Origin: Azorhizobium doebereinerae UFLA1-100
GTDB lineage: Bacteria; Pseudomonadota; Alphaproteobacteria; Rhizobiales; Xanthobacteraceae
Reading direction: 5' to 3'
Assembly: GCF_000473085.1 (NCBI RefSeq)
Contig: NZ_AXBA01000003.1
Location: 62,001 to 126,000 of the forward strand
DNA: 64,000 nt
In this document: piece by piece, positions 8,790 through 17,870 of the stretch
How the letters are laid out: the number at the start of each line of letters is the position of its first letter
Numbering within the stretch: position 1 is the stretch's first letter
Program-made: the position numbers and the translations under genes
The notes under the pieces: model-generated
The model's database searches: none
The model's input: only the letters and a program-made list of their open reading frames with translations
Told to the model about the DNA's origin: nothing

Positions 8790-10663
8790 CCGCCGCCCCC
8801 GCTCCGGCCGCCGTTCCGCAGGGACCCTTGGTCCGCGTGGACGGTTTGGACGTGGAATTCCCCACTCAGGACACCGTGTTACGCGCCGTCGAAAACCTGT
8901 CCTTCCACATCGATCCCGGCGAGACCCTGGCGGTGGTCGGCGAGAGCGGCTCCGGCAAGTCGGTCACTTCGCTCGCCCTGATGCGTCTGGTCGAGTTCGG
9001 CGGCGGGCGCATCGCCGGCGGCAGCGTGGCCTTCCGCGGCCGCGACGGCGTCGTCCGCGACCTCGCAAAGGCCGACCCCGAGGCGATGGACAAGGTGCGC
9101 GGCAACGAGATCGCCATGATCTTCCAGGAGCCGATGACCTCGCTCAACCCGGTCTTCACCATCGGCGACCAGATCGGCGAGGCGGTGCGCCTGCACCAGG
9201 GCGCCAGCCGGGCGGAGGCGCGGGCCGAGGCGCTCGCCATGCTGGAGAAGGTGCGCATCCCCGGCGCCAAAGGCCTCATCGACCGCCACCCGCACCAGCT
9301 CTCCGGCGGCATGCGCCAGAGGGTGATGATCGCCATGGCGCTGGCCTGCCGGCCCAAGCTCCTGGTGGCGGACGAGCCGACCACGGCGCTCGACGTCACC
9401 ATCCAGGCGCAGATCCTGCGCCTCATCCGCATGCTCCAGGACGAGATGGGCATGGCGGTGCTGTTCATCACCCACGACATGGGGGTGGTGGCGGAGGTGG
9501 CGGACCGGGTGCTGGTGATGCGGCACGGCCGCAAGGTGGAGGAGGGCACGGCGCAGGAGATCTTCGCCCGGCCGCAGCATCCCTACACCCGCGCCCTGCT
9601 CGCCGCCGTGCCGCGCCTCGGGGCTCTGGCCGGCGAGCCGCTGCCGCGCCGCTTCCCGCTGGTGGTGGTCAATGACAGCGGCGGCGGCAGCTATACGGAG
9701 GCCCCGCCGCAGGACACGGTGACCGGGGAGGCCCCGGTGCTGGAGGTGAAGGACCTCGTCACCCGCTTCGACGTCCGGCGCGGCATCTTCGGCCGCCTGT
9801 CCGGCCGGGTCCATGCGGTGGAGCAGGTGAGCTTCGCGGTCAAGGCGGGCGAGACCCTGGCGCTGGTGGGCGAGAGCGGCTGCGGCAAGTCCACCACCGG
9901 GCGCACCATCATGCAGCTCCAGGCGGCCAATGCCGGGCAGATCCTGTTCCACGGCCGCGACCTGCTGGCCATGGGGGCGCAGGAGCGCCGCCGCATGCGG
10001 CAGAAGATCCAGTACGTGTTCCAGGACCCGTTCGCCTCGCTGGACCCGCGCCTCACGGTCGGCTTCTCCATCGCCGAGCCGCTGACCACCCATAACCTCG
10101 CCTCCGGCCGCGCGGTGGAGGAGCGGGTGGCGGAATTGCTGCGCGACGTCGGCCTGTCGCCGGACCATGCCCGGCGCTATCCGCACGAATTCAGCGGCGG
10201 CCAGCGCCAGCGCATCTGCATCGCCCGCGCGCTCGCCTCCGAGCCGCAGGTGCTGATCGCCGACGAGGCGGTGGCCGCGCTCGACGTCTCGATCCAGGCG
10301 CAGATCGTCAACCTGCTGATGGAGCTCCAGGAGACGCGCGGCCTGTCCTATATCTTCATCAGCCACGACATGGCGGTGGTGGAGCGCGTCAGCCACCGCG
10401 TGGCGGTGATGTACCTGGGCCAGATCGTCGAGATCGGCCCGCGCCAGGCGGTGTTCGACCATCCCGCCCATCCCTATACCCGCCGCCTCATGGCGGCGGT
10501 GCCGGTCGCCGATCCCGCCCGCCGCGACCGCGACCGGCCGCTGCTGGAGGGCGAGATCCCCAGCGCCATCCGCGCCCCCGGCGATCCGCCGGAGGTGCGC
10601 CCGCTGGTGGAGATCGGCCCCGGCCATTTCGTCGCCCGCCACCCCATCGGCGATTTTCGTTGA
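8786..10663 (+). CDS. Fused two-domain peptide ABC transporter ATPase (GsiA/DppDF-like)
   Basis: 625-residue cytoplasmic ATPase carrying two complete nucleotide-binding domains in one chain, as in glutathione importer GsiA. First Walker A is GESGSGKS at about 52-59 with signature LSGGMRQR near 172. Second Walker A is GESGCGKS near 362 with signature FSGGQRQR near 470. Walker B aspartates appear as [10 protein letters not shown] and [10 protein letters not shown]. The ATG at 8786 overlaps the RpiR stop. It energises the two permeases encoded at 12485-14343. Confidence 0.92.
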   Translation: MTAAPAPAAVPQGPLVRVDGLDVEFPTQDTVLRAVENLSFHIDPGETLAVVGESGSGKSVTSLALMRLVEFGGGRIAGGSVAFRGRDGVVRDLAKADPEAMDKVRGNEIAMIFQEPMTSLNPVFTIGDQIGEAVRLHQGASRAEARAEALAMLEKVRIPGAKGLIDRHPHQLSGGMRQRVMIAMALACRPKLLVADEPTTALDVTIQAQILRLIRMLQDEMGMAVLFITHDMGVVAEVADRVLVMRHGRKVEEGTAQEIFARPQHPYTRALLAAVPRLGALAGEPLPRRFPLVVVNDSGGGSYTEAPPQDTVTGEAPVLEVKDLVTRFDVRRGIFGRLSGRVHAVEQVSFAVKAGETLALVGESGCGKSTTGRTIMQLQAANAGQILFHGRDLLAMGAQERRRMRQKIQYVFQDPFASLDPRLTVGFSIAEPLTTHNLASGRAVEERVAELLRDVGLSPDHARRYPHEFSGGQRQRICIARALASEPQVLIADEAVAALDVSIQAQIVNLLMELQETRGLSYIFISHDMAVVERVSHRVAVMYLGQIVEIGPRQAVFDHPAHPYTRRLMAAVPVADPARRDRDRPLLEGEIPSAIRAPGDPPEVRPLVEIGPGHFVARHPIGDFR

Positions 10664-10697
10664 GCGTCCCCATAACCTTCCAGAGAGGACCATCCGG

Positions 10698-12224
10698 ATG
10701 CGTTTGAAAACCCTGCTCGCCGCCGGCGCCCTGTCGGCCCTGGCCTTCGCGCCCGGGCTCGCCATCGCCAAGACCCTGGTGGTCGGCGTGCCCGACAACC
10801 TCACCGGGCTCGACCCCACCAATGTCAACGACACCCTGTCGCAGACCGCCATGCGCACGGTCTACCAGGGGCTGTTCGGCTTCGACCGCGACATGAAGCT
10901 GGTCCCCGTGCTGGCCGAGAGCTACGAGGCCAATCCCGAGGCGACCGAGTTCGTCATCCACCTGCGCAAGGGGGTGAAGTTCCATGACGGCACCGACTTC
11001 AACGCCAATGCGGTGAAGGTCAGCCTGGAGCGCCTCGCCAACCCGGACAACAAGCTCTCCCGCCGCTCGCTCATCTCCATGCTCGACCGCGTGGACGTGG
11101 TGGACGACTCGACGGTGAAGATCGTGCTGAAGACGCCGTTCGGCGCCCTCATCAACACGCTGGCCCATCCCGCCGTGGTGATCATGTCCCCCGCCGCGCT
11201 GGAGAAGTACGGCAAGGACATCGCCCGCAACCCGGTGGGCACCGGCGCCTTCAAGTTCAAGCGCTGGGCGGCGGACACCTTCGAGGTGGAGAAGAACGAG
11301 CATTACTGGAAGCCCGGCTGGCCCAAGGTGGACGGCGTGGTGATGCGCTCGGTGCCGGAGAACGGCAGCCGCTTCGCCATGCTCCAGGCCGGCGAGGTGC
11401 AGTATGTGACGCTGTTCCCGCCGGAGCTGGTGCCGGTAGCCGAGAAGCTGCCCAATATCGAGGTGGTCAAGCGCCCCTCCATCGTCGGCTGGTATGCGGC
11501 GATGAACACCACGAAGAAGCCCTTCACCGACCCGCGCGTGCGCCAGGCGCTGAACTACGCCGTGGACAAGGCGGCCTATTGCAAGGTGGTGGAGAACGGC
11601 TATTGCACGCCGCTGCAATCGCCCATGCCTGAGCTGCTCGGCTTCTTCGAACCGCAGAAGCCCTACACGTTCGACGTGGCCAAGGCCAAGGCGCTCCTGG
11701 CCGAGGCCGGCTATCCCAACGGCTTCGAGACCGAGATCTTCGCGCTCAACAACACCAATCAGATCCGCGCCATGCAGTTCCTCCAGCAGCAGCTGGCGCA
11801 GGTGGGCGTGAAGCTGACCGTGACCCCGCTGGAGGCCGGCGTCGCCGCCCAGCGCATCTGGTCGGTGCAGAAGCCGGAGGACGCCACCGTGCAGATGCAG
11901 CTCACCGGCTGGTCGTCCTCCACGGGTGACGCCGACTGGGCGCTGCGCCCGCTGCTGTGGGGCAAGGGCTTCCCGCCGGCTCTGTTCAACGTGGCCTATT
12001 ACAAGAACGACCAGGTGGACGCCGACTTCGAGGGCGCGCTGATGACGGCGGACCCGGCCAAGCGCGGCGCCTTCTATGCCGACGCCCAGAAGCGCATCTG
12101 GGAGGACGCCCCGTGGATCTTCCTCGGCGCCTCGCAGCTCATCACCGCGCAGTCCAAGGCCCTGTCGGGCGTCTACATGCTGCCGGATCGCGGCTTCGTG
12201 GTGGAGACCGCCGAGTTCAAGTGA
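10698..12224 (+). CDS. Peptide ABC transporter substrate-binding protein (family 5, DppA/GsiB-like)
   Basis: 508-residue periplasmic binding protein with a signal peptide (about residues 1-25, ending near AIAK). The family-5 fold shows in TVYQGLFGFDRDMKLVPVLAESYE, FVIHLRKGVKFHDGTDFNANAVK and NPVGTGAFKFKRW. A GAGAGGA Shine-Dalgarno precedes the ATG. It follows the ATPase gene by 34 bp. Probably captures di- or oligopeptides or glutathione-like compounds; the hydrolases downstream suggest D-amino-acid or isoaspartyl peptides. Confidence 0.9.
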   Translation: MRLKTLLAAGALSALAFAPGLAIAKTLVVGVPDNLTGLDPTNVNDTLSQTAMRTVYQGLFGFDRDMKLVPVLAESYEANPEATEFVIHLRKGVKFHDGTDFNANAVKVSLERLANPDNKLSRRSLISMLDRVDVVDDSTVKIVLKTPFGALINTLAHPAVVIMSPAALEKYGKDIARNPVGTGAFKFKRWAADTFEVEKNEHYWKPGWPKVDGVVMRSVPENGSRFAMLQAGEVQYVTLFPPELVPVAEKLPNIEVVKRPSIVGWYAAMNTTKKPFTDPRVRQALNYAVDKAAYCKVVENGYCTPLQSPMPELLGFFEPQKPYTFDVAKAKALLAEAGYPNGFETEIFALNNTNQIRAMQFLQQQLAQVGVKLTVTPLEAGVAAQRIWSVQKPEDATVQMQLTGWSSSTGDADWALRPLLWGKGFPPALFNVAYYKNDQVDADFEGALMTADPAKRGAFYADAQKRIWEDAPWIFLGASQLITAQSKALSGVYMLPDRGFVVETAEFK

Positions 12225-12240
12225 GGCCGGCGCACCGGAA

Positions 12241-12428
12241 GAGAGGGTGACCTCTCCGCACGTGCGCGGCAGAACCCTCTCCCGCTTGCGGGGGAGGGCA
12301 GGGTGGGGGCCGCCGCAGGCGGAAGATCCGCCGCCTCCCCCACGGAGGCCCTGAGACAAGTCGCCGCCGTCCCCCGCGGCGGCGGCTTTACCCCCTCCCG
12401 CTCGTTCCCCCGCGCGGTGGGAGGGGGG
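12241..12428. repeat. Cluster of GC-rich stem-loops between binding-protein and permease genes
   Basis: The 260-bp gap 12225-12484 contains several hairpins and no gene: GAGAGG-GTGA-CCTCTC (12241-12256); CCCTCTCCCGC-TT-GCGGGGGAGGG (12275-12298, 11 bp with one G-T pair); GCCGCCG / CGGCGGC (12363-12383); CCCCCTCCC / GGGAGGGGG (12391-12427). The second looks like the intergenic palindromic elements common in alphaproteobacterial genomes. Its place right after the binding-protein gene fits mRNA stabilisation or partial termination, giving more binding protein than permease. Confidence 0.6.
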
Positions 12429-12484
12429 ACCACCACACGCCGGACGCCCCGCGCCCGGCCCTCCATGTCCCGCCGGATGGCCTC

Positions 12485-13405
12485 ATGCTGGAATATCTCG
12501 CCAAGCGCCTCCTCGGCATCATCCCGGTGATCTTCGCGATCTCCGTGGTGGTGTTCGCCTTCGTCCATCTGCTGCCGGGAGACCCGGCGCGGCTGGTGGC
12601 GGGGCTCGATGCCTCGCAGGAGGACGTGGCGGCGGTGCGCCAGTCGCTGGGCCTGGAAGGCCCGCTGTGGCAACAATACCTGCGCTTCGCCGGCAATGCG
12701 GTGCAGGGGGATTTCGGCATCTCGCTGAAGACCCGGCGTCCGGTCCTCACCGAGATCGGCGAGCGGCTGATGCCCACCGTCTGGCTCACCGTCTTCGCCA
12801 TGCTCTGGGCCACCGTCTTCGGCCTGCTGATCGGCGTGCTGTCGGCGGTGAAGCGCGGGCGCTGGCAGGATTACGGCGGCATGATCGTCGCCGTCTCCGG
12901 CATCTCCTTTCCCTCCTTCTGGCTCGGCCTGCTGCTGATCGACCTGTTCTCCGTGCGGCTCGGCTGGCTGCCCACCGGCGGCTACGGCACCTGGGCGCAT
13001 TTCGTCATGCCCTCCTTCACGCTGGGCCTCGGGGTGGCCGCCGTCATGGCCCGCTTCACCCGCTCGGCCTTCGTGGAGATCGCCCGCGAGGACTATGTGC
13101 GCACCGCGCGGGCCAAGGGCGTGCCGGAAGCCTTCGTCATCTGGAAGCACACGCTGCGCAACGCGCTGGTGCCGGTCATCACCATGACCGGCCTGCAATT
13201 CGGCTTCCTGCTGGGCGGCTCCATCGTGGTGGAGACGGTGTTCAGCTGGCCCGGCCTCGGGCGGCTGCTGGTGGATAGCGTCTCCTATCGCGACTATCCG
13301 GTGATCCAGGCGGAGATCCTTCTGTTCTCGCTGGAATTCATCTTCATCAATCTCGCGGTTGACGTGCTCTACGCCTTCGCCAATCCGGAGATCCGCTACA
13401 AATGA
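12485..13405 (+). CDS. Peptide ABC transporter permease, DppB/GsiC-like
   Basis: 306-residue inner-membrane permease with an N-terminal transmembrane segment ([22 protein letters not shown]), the DppB hallmark, and about five more. The EAA loop is visible as [34 protein letters not shown]. Its stop overlaps the next permease start (ATGA), so the pair is translationally coupled and forms the channel with it. Confidence 0.92.
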   Translation: MLEYLAKRLLGIIPVIFAISVVVFAFVHLLPGDPARLVAGLDASQEDVAAVRQSLGLEGPLWQQYLRFAGNAVQGDFGISLKTRRPVLTEIGERLMPTVWLTVFAMLWATVFGLLIGVLSAVKRGRWQDYGGMIVAVSGISFPSFWLGLLLIDLFSVRLGWLPTGGYGTWAHFVMPSFTLGLGVAAVMARFTRSAFVEIAREDYVRTARAKGVPEAFVIWKHTLRNALVPVITMTGLQFGFLLGGSIVVETVFSWPGLGRLLVDSVSYRDYPVIQAEILLFSLEFIFINLAVDVLYAFANPEIRYK

Positions 13406-14343
13406 CCGCCGCGATCCCCGCTTCCGCGCCGAGCCCCGCCCAAGGTCCTGCCCAAGGCCCCGCTCAAGGCCCCGCGCCCGGCGCCGCCGCCGGCCACGTG
13501 CGCACCCCGCTGGGCGAATTCTGGCGCCGCTTCCGCCGCCAGAAGGTGGCGCTGATCGCCGGCGCCTTCCTGTTCGCGCTGCTGATGGTGGCGGTCTTCG
13601 CCCCCTGGGTGGCGCCCTATGATCCGGCGACGCCGGACTACATGGCCATCCTCCAGGGGTCGAGCGCGGCCCATTGGGCGGGCACCGACGCCTATGGCCG
13701 CGACGTGTTCTCGCGCATCCTGTTCGGCGCCCGCATCTCGCTCGCCGTGGGCTTCCTGTCGGTCTCGCTCGGCGGGCTCGCGGGGGTCTCGCTGGGCGTG
13801 GTGTCCGGCTATTACGGCGGCTGGATCGACAGCCTCATCATGCGGGTGTGCGACGTGCTGCTCGCTTTCCCCGGCATCCTGCTGGCCATCGGCGTCATCG
13901 CCATCCTCGGGCCGGGCATCGACAACGTCATCTATGCGGTGGCGGTGTTCTCGGTGCCCATCTTCGCCCGCCTCGCGCGCGGCTCCACGCTGTCGCTCAA
14001 GCGGGCGGTCTATGTGGATGCGGCCCGCGCCATCGGCGTGAAGGACCGGGTGATCATGATGCGCCATCTGCTGCCCGGCGCGCTGCCCAACGTCATCGTC
14101 TATTTCTCCATGCGCATCGGCACCTCCATCCTCACCGCCGCGAGCCTCTCCTTCATCGGCCTCGGCGCCCAGCCGCCGAGCCCGGAATGGGGCGCCATGC
14201 TGGCGGACGGGCGCAGCTATATCGGGGTGGCCGACAACGTGACGCTGTTCCCCGGCATCGCCATCTTCGTCACCGTGCTGGCCTTCAACCTGCTCGGCGA
14301 CGGCCTGCGCGACGCGCTCGACCCCAAGCTCAGGATGGCCTGA
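13402..14343 (+). CDS. Peptide ABC transporter permease, DppC/GsiD-like
   Basis: 313-residue inner-membrane permease. The start overlaps the DppB-like stop. After an unusual N-terminal tail with repeated AQGP units (about residues 12-25, encoded by a 12-bp repeat) come the DppC-type [16 protein letters not shown] segment, [22 protein letters not shown] and the EAA loop [21 protein letters not shown]. It pairs with the DppB-like permease. The Pro/Ala/Gln tail is probably cytoplasmic and disordered. Confidence 0.92.
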   Translation: MTAAIPASAPSPAQGPAQGPAQGPAPGAAAGHVRTPLGEFWRRFRRQKVALIAGAFLFALLMVAVFAPWVAPYDPATPDYMAILQGSSAAHWAGTDAYGRDVFSRILFGARISLAVGFLSVSLGGLAGVSLGVVSGYYGGWIDSLIMRVCDVLLAFPGILLAIGVIAILGPGIDNVIYAVAVFSVPIFARLARGSTLSLKRAVYVDAARAIGVKDRVIMMRHLLPGALPNVIVYFSMRIGTSILTAASLSFIGLGAQPPSPEWGAMLADGRSYIGVADNVTLFPGIAIFVTVLAFNLLGDGLRDALDPKLRMA

Positions 14344-14344
14344 G

Positions 14345-15412
14345 ATGGCGCGCGCCCGCGACTTCGGCCTCATCTGCGGCACCCTGCCCACGGGGCCGCT
14401 CAACGCCATCACCGACGTGCCCGGGGTCGCGGTCGGCCACCGCACGCTGGTCGCGGGCGACGTGCGCACCGGCTTCACCGCCGTGCTGCCGCATGGCGGC
14501 GACCTGTTCCGCGACAAGCTGCCGGCGGCGGTGGAGGTGATCAACGGCTTCGGCAAGAGCTGCGGCCTGATCCAGGTGGCGGAGCTGGGGCAGATCGAGA
14601 CGCCGCTGCTGCTGGGCAACACGCTCGCCGTGGGCACCGGCTTCGAGGCCCTGGCGCGCCGGGCGCTGGCGGCCAATCCGGACATCGGCCGCGAGACCGG
14701 CACGGTGAACCCCGTGGTGCTGGAGTGCAATGACGGCTGGCTGTCCGACATCCGTGCCCTGGCGCTGACCGTGGACGACGCTTATGCGGCGCTCGACGCG
14801 GCGGCGGGCGGCGCGGTGGCGGAAGGGGCGGTGGGCGCCGGCACCGGCATGAGCAGCTTCGGCTTCAAGGGCGGCATCGGCACCGCCTCGCGGGTGCTGA
14901 CGCTGGACGGGCGGGAGCATGCGCTGGGCGTGCTGGTGCTGGCCAATTTCGGCCGGGCGGGGGACCTGGTGCTGCCGGACGGCCGGCGGCCGGAGGTGCC
15001 GAAACTGCGCCGGACGGACTTCGCGGCGGCGGAGGCGCCGGAGCGCGGCTCGGTGATCATCGTGCTGGCCACCGACATCCCGCTGGAGAGCCGTCAGCTG
15101 AAGCGCATCGCCAAGCGCTGCGGCGCCGGGCTGGCGAAGCTCGGCGCCTTCTGGGGCAACGGCTCGGGCGACATCGCGCTGGCCTTCTCCACCGCGCACC
15201 GCATCGCCCATCACGAGGCCGCCGACCTCGTGGCGCGGGTGGTGCTGAACGAGAACCGCATCGACGCGGCGTTCCGCGCGGCGGCCGATGCCACGCAGGA
15301 GGCGGTGCTGAACGCGCTTCTCGCCGCTCCGAAGACGCTCGGCCGCGACGGCCACATGCGCCCCTCGCTCGCCGATGTGCTGGGCGGGCCCCCAAGCCCG
15401 AACGGCGTGTAA
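14345..15412 (+). CDS. P1-family aminopeptidase (DmpA-type, L-aminopeptidase/D-esterase)
   Basis: 355-residue self-processing peptidase of the DmpA family, which removes small N-terminal residues, including D-amino acids or beta-residues in some members. Family elements include NAITDVPGVAVGHRT near the N-terminus and GAGTGMSSFGFKGGIGTASR (about 164-183). The autocleavage site is probably Gly235-Ser236 in ERGSVIIVLATD, with Ser236 becoming the nucleophile. It begins 1 bp after the permease stop. No signal peptide is seen, so it likely acts on imported peptides in the cytoplasm. Confidence 0.9.
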   Translation: MARARDFGLICGTLPTGPLNAITDVPGVAVGHRTLVAGDVRTGFTAVLPHGGDLFRDKLPAAVEVINGFGKSCGLIQVAELGQIETPLLLGNTLAVGTGFEALARRALAANPDIGRETGTVNPVVLECNDGWLSDIRALALTVDDAYAALDAAAGGAVAEGAVGAGTGMSSFGFKGGIGTASRVLTLDGREHALGVLVLANFGRAGDLVLPDGRRPEVPKLRRTDFAAAEAPERGSVIIVLATDIPLESRQLKRIAKRCGAGLAKLGAFWGNGSGDIALAFSTAHRIAHHEAADLVARVVLNENRIDAAFRAAADATQEAVLNALLAAPKTLGRDGHMRPSLADVLGGPPSPNGV

Positions 15413-15459
15413 GCGAAGCCACAGCCTCAAGCCCGCGCGGCGCGTGAGCGAAGCCAAAG
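15393..15459 (+). repeat. Imperfect tandem duplication, about 32 bp per copy, period 35
   Basis: Copy 1 (15393-15424) and copy 2 (15428-15459) share CAAGCCCG, CGGCG and AGCGAAGCCA with a few substitutions. Copy 1 encodes the last residues and stop of the DmpA-type peptidase; copy 2 lies in the intergenic gap. It looks like a local duplication. Confidence 0.65.
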
Positions 15460-15468
15460 GTCAATTCC

Positions 15469-16287
15469 ATGAAGGTCTACATCTCCGCCGACATCGAGGG
15501 CGTGGCGGGCGTCGTCTCCCCGCAGCAGGGCCAACCCGGCAATGCGGAATACGAGCGCGCGCGGCGGCTGATGACCGAGGAGGTCAATGCCGCCATCGCC
15601 GGCGCCTTCGCGGGCGGGGCGAGCGAGGTGCTGGTCAACGACAGCCACGGGCCGATGACCAACATCCTGCCCGAGCTGCTGGATGCCCGCGCCGACCTCA
15701 TCCTCGGCAAGCCCAAGCGGTTCAACATGGCGGCGGGGCTGACCGGCGACTTCGACGCGCTGTTCCTGGTGGGCCACCATGCGGCGGCCTCAAGCTTCGG
15801 CGTGCTGGCCCACACCACCAACAGCTTCGCCTTCCGCGAGGTGCGGCTCGCCGGCCGGGCGCTGGGCGAGCCCGGCATCTACGGCGCCTATGCGGGCCTG
15901 CTCGGCGTGCCGGTGGCCCTCGTCACCGGCGACGACCGCCTGGCGGCGGAGGCGGGCGCGCTGTTCCCGCAGGCGGAGGCGGTCTGCGTGAAGACCGCGC
16001 TCGGCCATCGCGCCGCCCGGCAGGTGTCGGTGGAGAGGGCCTGCGCGGCCATCGCCGCCGGGGCGACGCGGGCGCTGCGCGACATCCGCGCCATGCGCCC
16101 CTTCGTGATCGAGGGCCCGTTCGTGGCCGAGTTCGTGATGGCCAGCCCGGCGCTGGCCGATCAGGGCGCGGTGCTGCCGCCCGCCCGCCGCCAGGACGCC
16201 ACCACGCTCGCCTTCGCCTGCGCCGACGCGGCCGAGGCGGTGGGCTGGATGACCGCTTTGTCCGCCATGTCCGCCGTGCTGCGGTAA
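15469..16287 (+). CDS. M55-family D-aminopeptidase (DppA-like)
   Basis: 272-residue zinc peptidase related to Bacillus subtilis DppA, which hydrolyses D-Ala-D-Ala and similar D-peptides. Expected metal ligands are present at family positions: Asp8 and Glu10 in SADIEG, His60 in NDSHG, His104 in GHHAA, and a nearby Glu (Glu134). His115 matches the conserved active-site histidine. It follows the DmpA-type gene and precedes the isoaspartyl peptidase by 9 bp. The set suggests breakdown of peptides that ordinary peptidases do not attack. Confidence 0.9.
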   Translation: MKVYISADIEGVAGVVSPQQGQPGNAEYERARRLMTEEVNAAIAGAFAGGASEVLVNDSHGPMTNILPELLDARADLILGKPKRFNMAAGLTGDFDALFLVGHHAAASSFGVLAHTTNSFAFREVRLAGRALGEPGIYGAYAGLLGVPVALVTGDDRLAAEAGALFPQAEAVCVKTALGHRAARQVSVERACAAIAAGATRALRDIRAMRPFVIEGPFVAEFVMASPALADQGAVLPPARRQDATTLAFACADAAEAVGWMTALSAMSAVLR

Positions 16288-16296
16288 GGAGACGCC

Positions 16297-17226
16297 ATGC
16301 CTGAGTTCACCCCCGTCCTCGCGCTGCACGGCGGCGCCGGCACCATGAGCCGCGCCCGCATGACGCCGGAGCGCGAAGCGGCCTATCGCGCCGGCCTCAA
16401 TGCCGCGCTGGCGGCCGGCCGCGCGGTGCTGGCGGCGGGCGGCGCGGCGCTCGACGCGGTCACCGCCAGCGTGATGGCGCTGGAGGATGATCCGCTGTTC
16501 AATGCCGGGCGCGGCGCCGTGCTGACCAGCGCGGGCACGCAGGAGATGGACGCCGCCCTCATGGACGGGCGCGACCGCCGCGCCGGCGCGGTGGCGGGCA
16601 TCTTCGGCCCGCGCAACCCCATCCTCGCCGCCCGCGCGGTGATGGAAAGGACCGAGCATGTGATGCTGGCAGGCAACGGCGCGAACGCCTTCTGCCGCGA
16701 GATCGGCCTCGAGATCATGCCGGTGGACTATTTCCTCACCCCCGCCCGCCAGGAGGCGCTGGCCCGCGAGCTGGAGCGCCGCGCCAGCGGGGCGGCGGAT
16801 GACGGCGACGCCGCCCGCAAGCACGGCACGGTGGGCGCGGTGGCGCTCGATCGCCATGGCCATCTGGCGGCGGCCACCTCCACCGGCGGCATGACGGCCA
16901 AGCTGCCCGGCCGGGTCGGCGACAGCCCGGTGATCGGCGCCGGCACCTTCGCGGACGACGCCACCTGCGCCGTCTCCGCCACCGGCCACGGGGAATATTT
17001 CATCCGCTACGCGGTGGGCCACGAGATCGACGCCCGCATGCGCTGGGCCGGGCAGGACCTGGCGACGGCGAGCTCCGGCATCATCGCCGAGCTGGCGCCC
17101 CTCGGCGGCTCCGGCGGGCTGGTCGCGGTGGACCGCACCGGCGCCATTGCGCTGCCGTTCAACAGCGAGGGCATGTACCGCGCCTGGGTGGGCGCCGACG
17201 GCGTCCCGCACACCGCCATCTTCTGA
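16297..17226 (+). CDS. iaaA: Isoaspartyl peptidase / L-asparaginase (Ntn hydrolase)
   Basis: 309-residue plant-type asparaginase that autocleaves to expose an N-terminal threonine and hydrolyses beta-aspartyl dipeptides. The nucleophile is Thr178 in KHGTVGAVALD. Other landmarks are LALHGGAGTM at the N-terminus, DPLFNAGRGAVLT and GDSPVIGAGTFAD. In E. coli iaaA sits with gsiABCD; here it closes the operon with a GsiA-like ATPase, which supports a shared import-then-hydrolyse role. Confidence 0.92.
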   Translation: MPEFTPVLALHGGAGTMSRARMTPEREAAYRAGLNAALAAGRAVLAAGGAALDAVTASVMALEDDPLFNAGRGAVLTSAGTQEMDAALMDGRDRRAGAVAGIFGPRNPILAARAVMERTEHVMLAGNGANAFCREIGLEIMPVDYFLTPARQEALARELERRASGAADDGDAARKHGTVGAVALDRHGHLAAATSTGGMTAKLPGRVGDSPVIGAGTFADDATCAVSATGHGEYFIRYAVGHEIDARMRWAGQDLATASSGIIAELAPLGGSGGLVAVDRTGAIALPFNSEGMYRAWVGADGVPHTAIF

Positions 17227-17233
17227 CGCGAAC

Positions 17234-17256
17234 GGCCGGTGCCCAGGGCACCGGCC
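17234..17256. terminator. Hairpin between convergent iaaA and acxC
   Basis: Perfect 11-bp inverted repeat GGCCGGTGCCC-A-GGGCACCGGCC right after the iaaA stop (17226) and before the acxC stop (17279). No T-run follows, but location and strength suit a bidirectional transcription end. Confidence 0.6.
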
Positions 17257-17278
17257 ATCGCTTCGACGCGCGCGGCGC

Positions 17279-17785
17279 TCAGGCCTCTACGCGCTCGGGC
17301 ACCGGCAGGCCGAGCCAGTCCTTGTAGAAGGTGTCGATGTCCGGCTCGAAGTCGCGGATCACCGGATACCAGGGGGTGGGCGCCTCCACGTCGTGCAGGG
17401 TGGCGCATTTGGGGCAGTAATATTCCCGCAGCACCTGCCAGGTGGAGGTGGGCGTCATCAGGCGCGGATAGATCTCCTCCATCTTCTCCGGCGTGTCGCG
17501 CACGTTGACGCAGGCGAACAGCTTCCAGTTCTCCCGCCAGCCGCAGAAGTCGTGGCCGCATTCGCAGCGGATCTTCCACGCCTTCGTGTCCTTGCGCTGG
17601 ACCATGTAGAGCTTGGGGCCGAGCGGCAGGATGATCCTGTCGTCCCAGCTCACCCGCTCCTGAAGGATCTCCAGATAGAGCGAGAAGCGCTCCGGATCCT
17701 TCGGGGTGGAGAGCATCTGGTGCAGCGTGTCGTGGTCGATCTTGCCGTCCACCAGATCGGCGATCTTGGCGCGTGTATAGGCCAT
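17279..17785 (-). CDS. acxC: Acetone carboxylase gamma subunit
   Basis: 168 residues (about 20 kDa), matching the small subunit of Xanthobacter-type acetone carboxylase, which converts acetone, bicarbonate and ATP to acetoacetate. Cys74, Cys76 and Cys81 (CECGHDFC) with Cys124 and Cys127 (CPKC) form a probable zinc-binding site. It is last in the acxABC order, separated from acxB by 85 bp with a hairpin. The protein is cytoplasmic and assembles with the alpha and beta subunits. Confidence 0.95.
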   Translation of the reverse strand: MAYTRAKIADLVDGKIDHDTLHQMLSTPKDPERFSLYLEILQERVSWDDRIILPLGPKLYMVQRKDTKAWKIRCECGHDFCGWRENWKLFACVNVRDTPEKMEEIYPRLMTPTSTWQVLREYYCPKCATLHDVEAPTPWYPVIRDFEPDIDTFYKDWLGLPVPERVEA

Positions 17786-17820
17786 GGGTGTCCTCCTGAT
17801 GTTTTGATGATTTGGGCGAA

Positions 17821-17862
17821 GGGCGCCGGCGGGAGCCTCCCAGGGGAGCCCCGCCAGCGCCC
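17821..17862 (-). other. Stem-loop in the acxB-acxC intergenic gap
   Basis: Arms 17821-17833 and 17850-17862 pair over 13 bp with one mismatch (GGGCGCCGGCGGG against CCCGCCAGCGCCC), with CTCCC/GGGAG nested inside. No T-run. It may tune the amount of acxC transcript relative to acxAB or protect the 3' end of the acxAB message. Confidence 0.5.
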
Positions 17863-17870
17863 GGTCCTGC

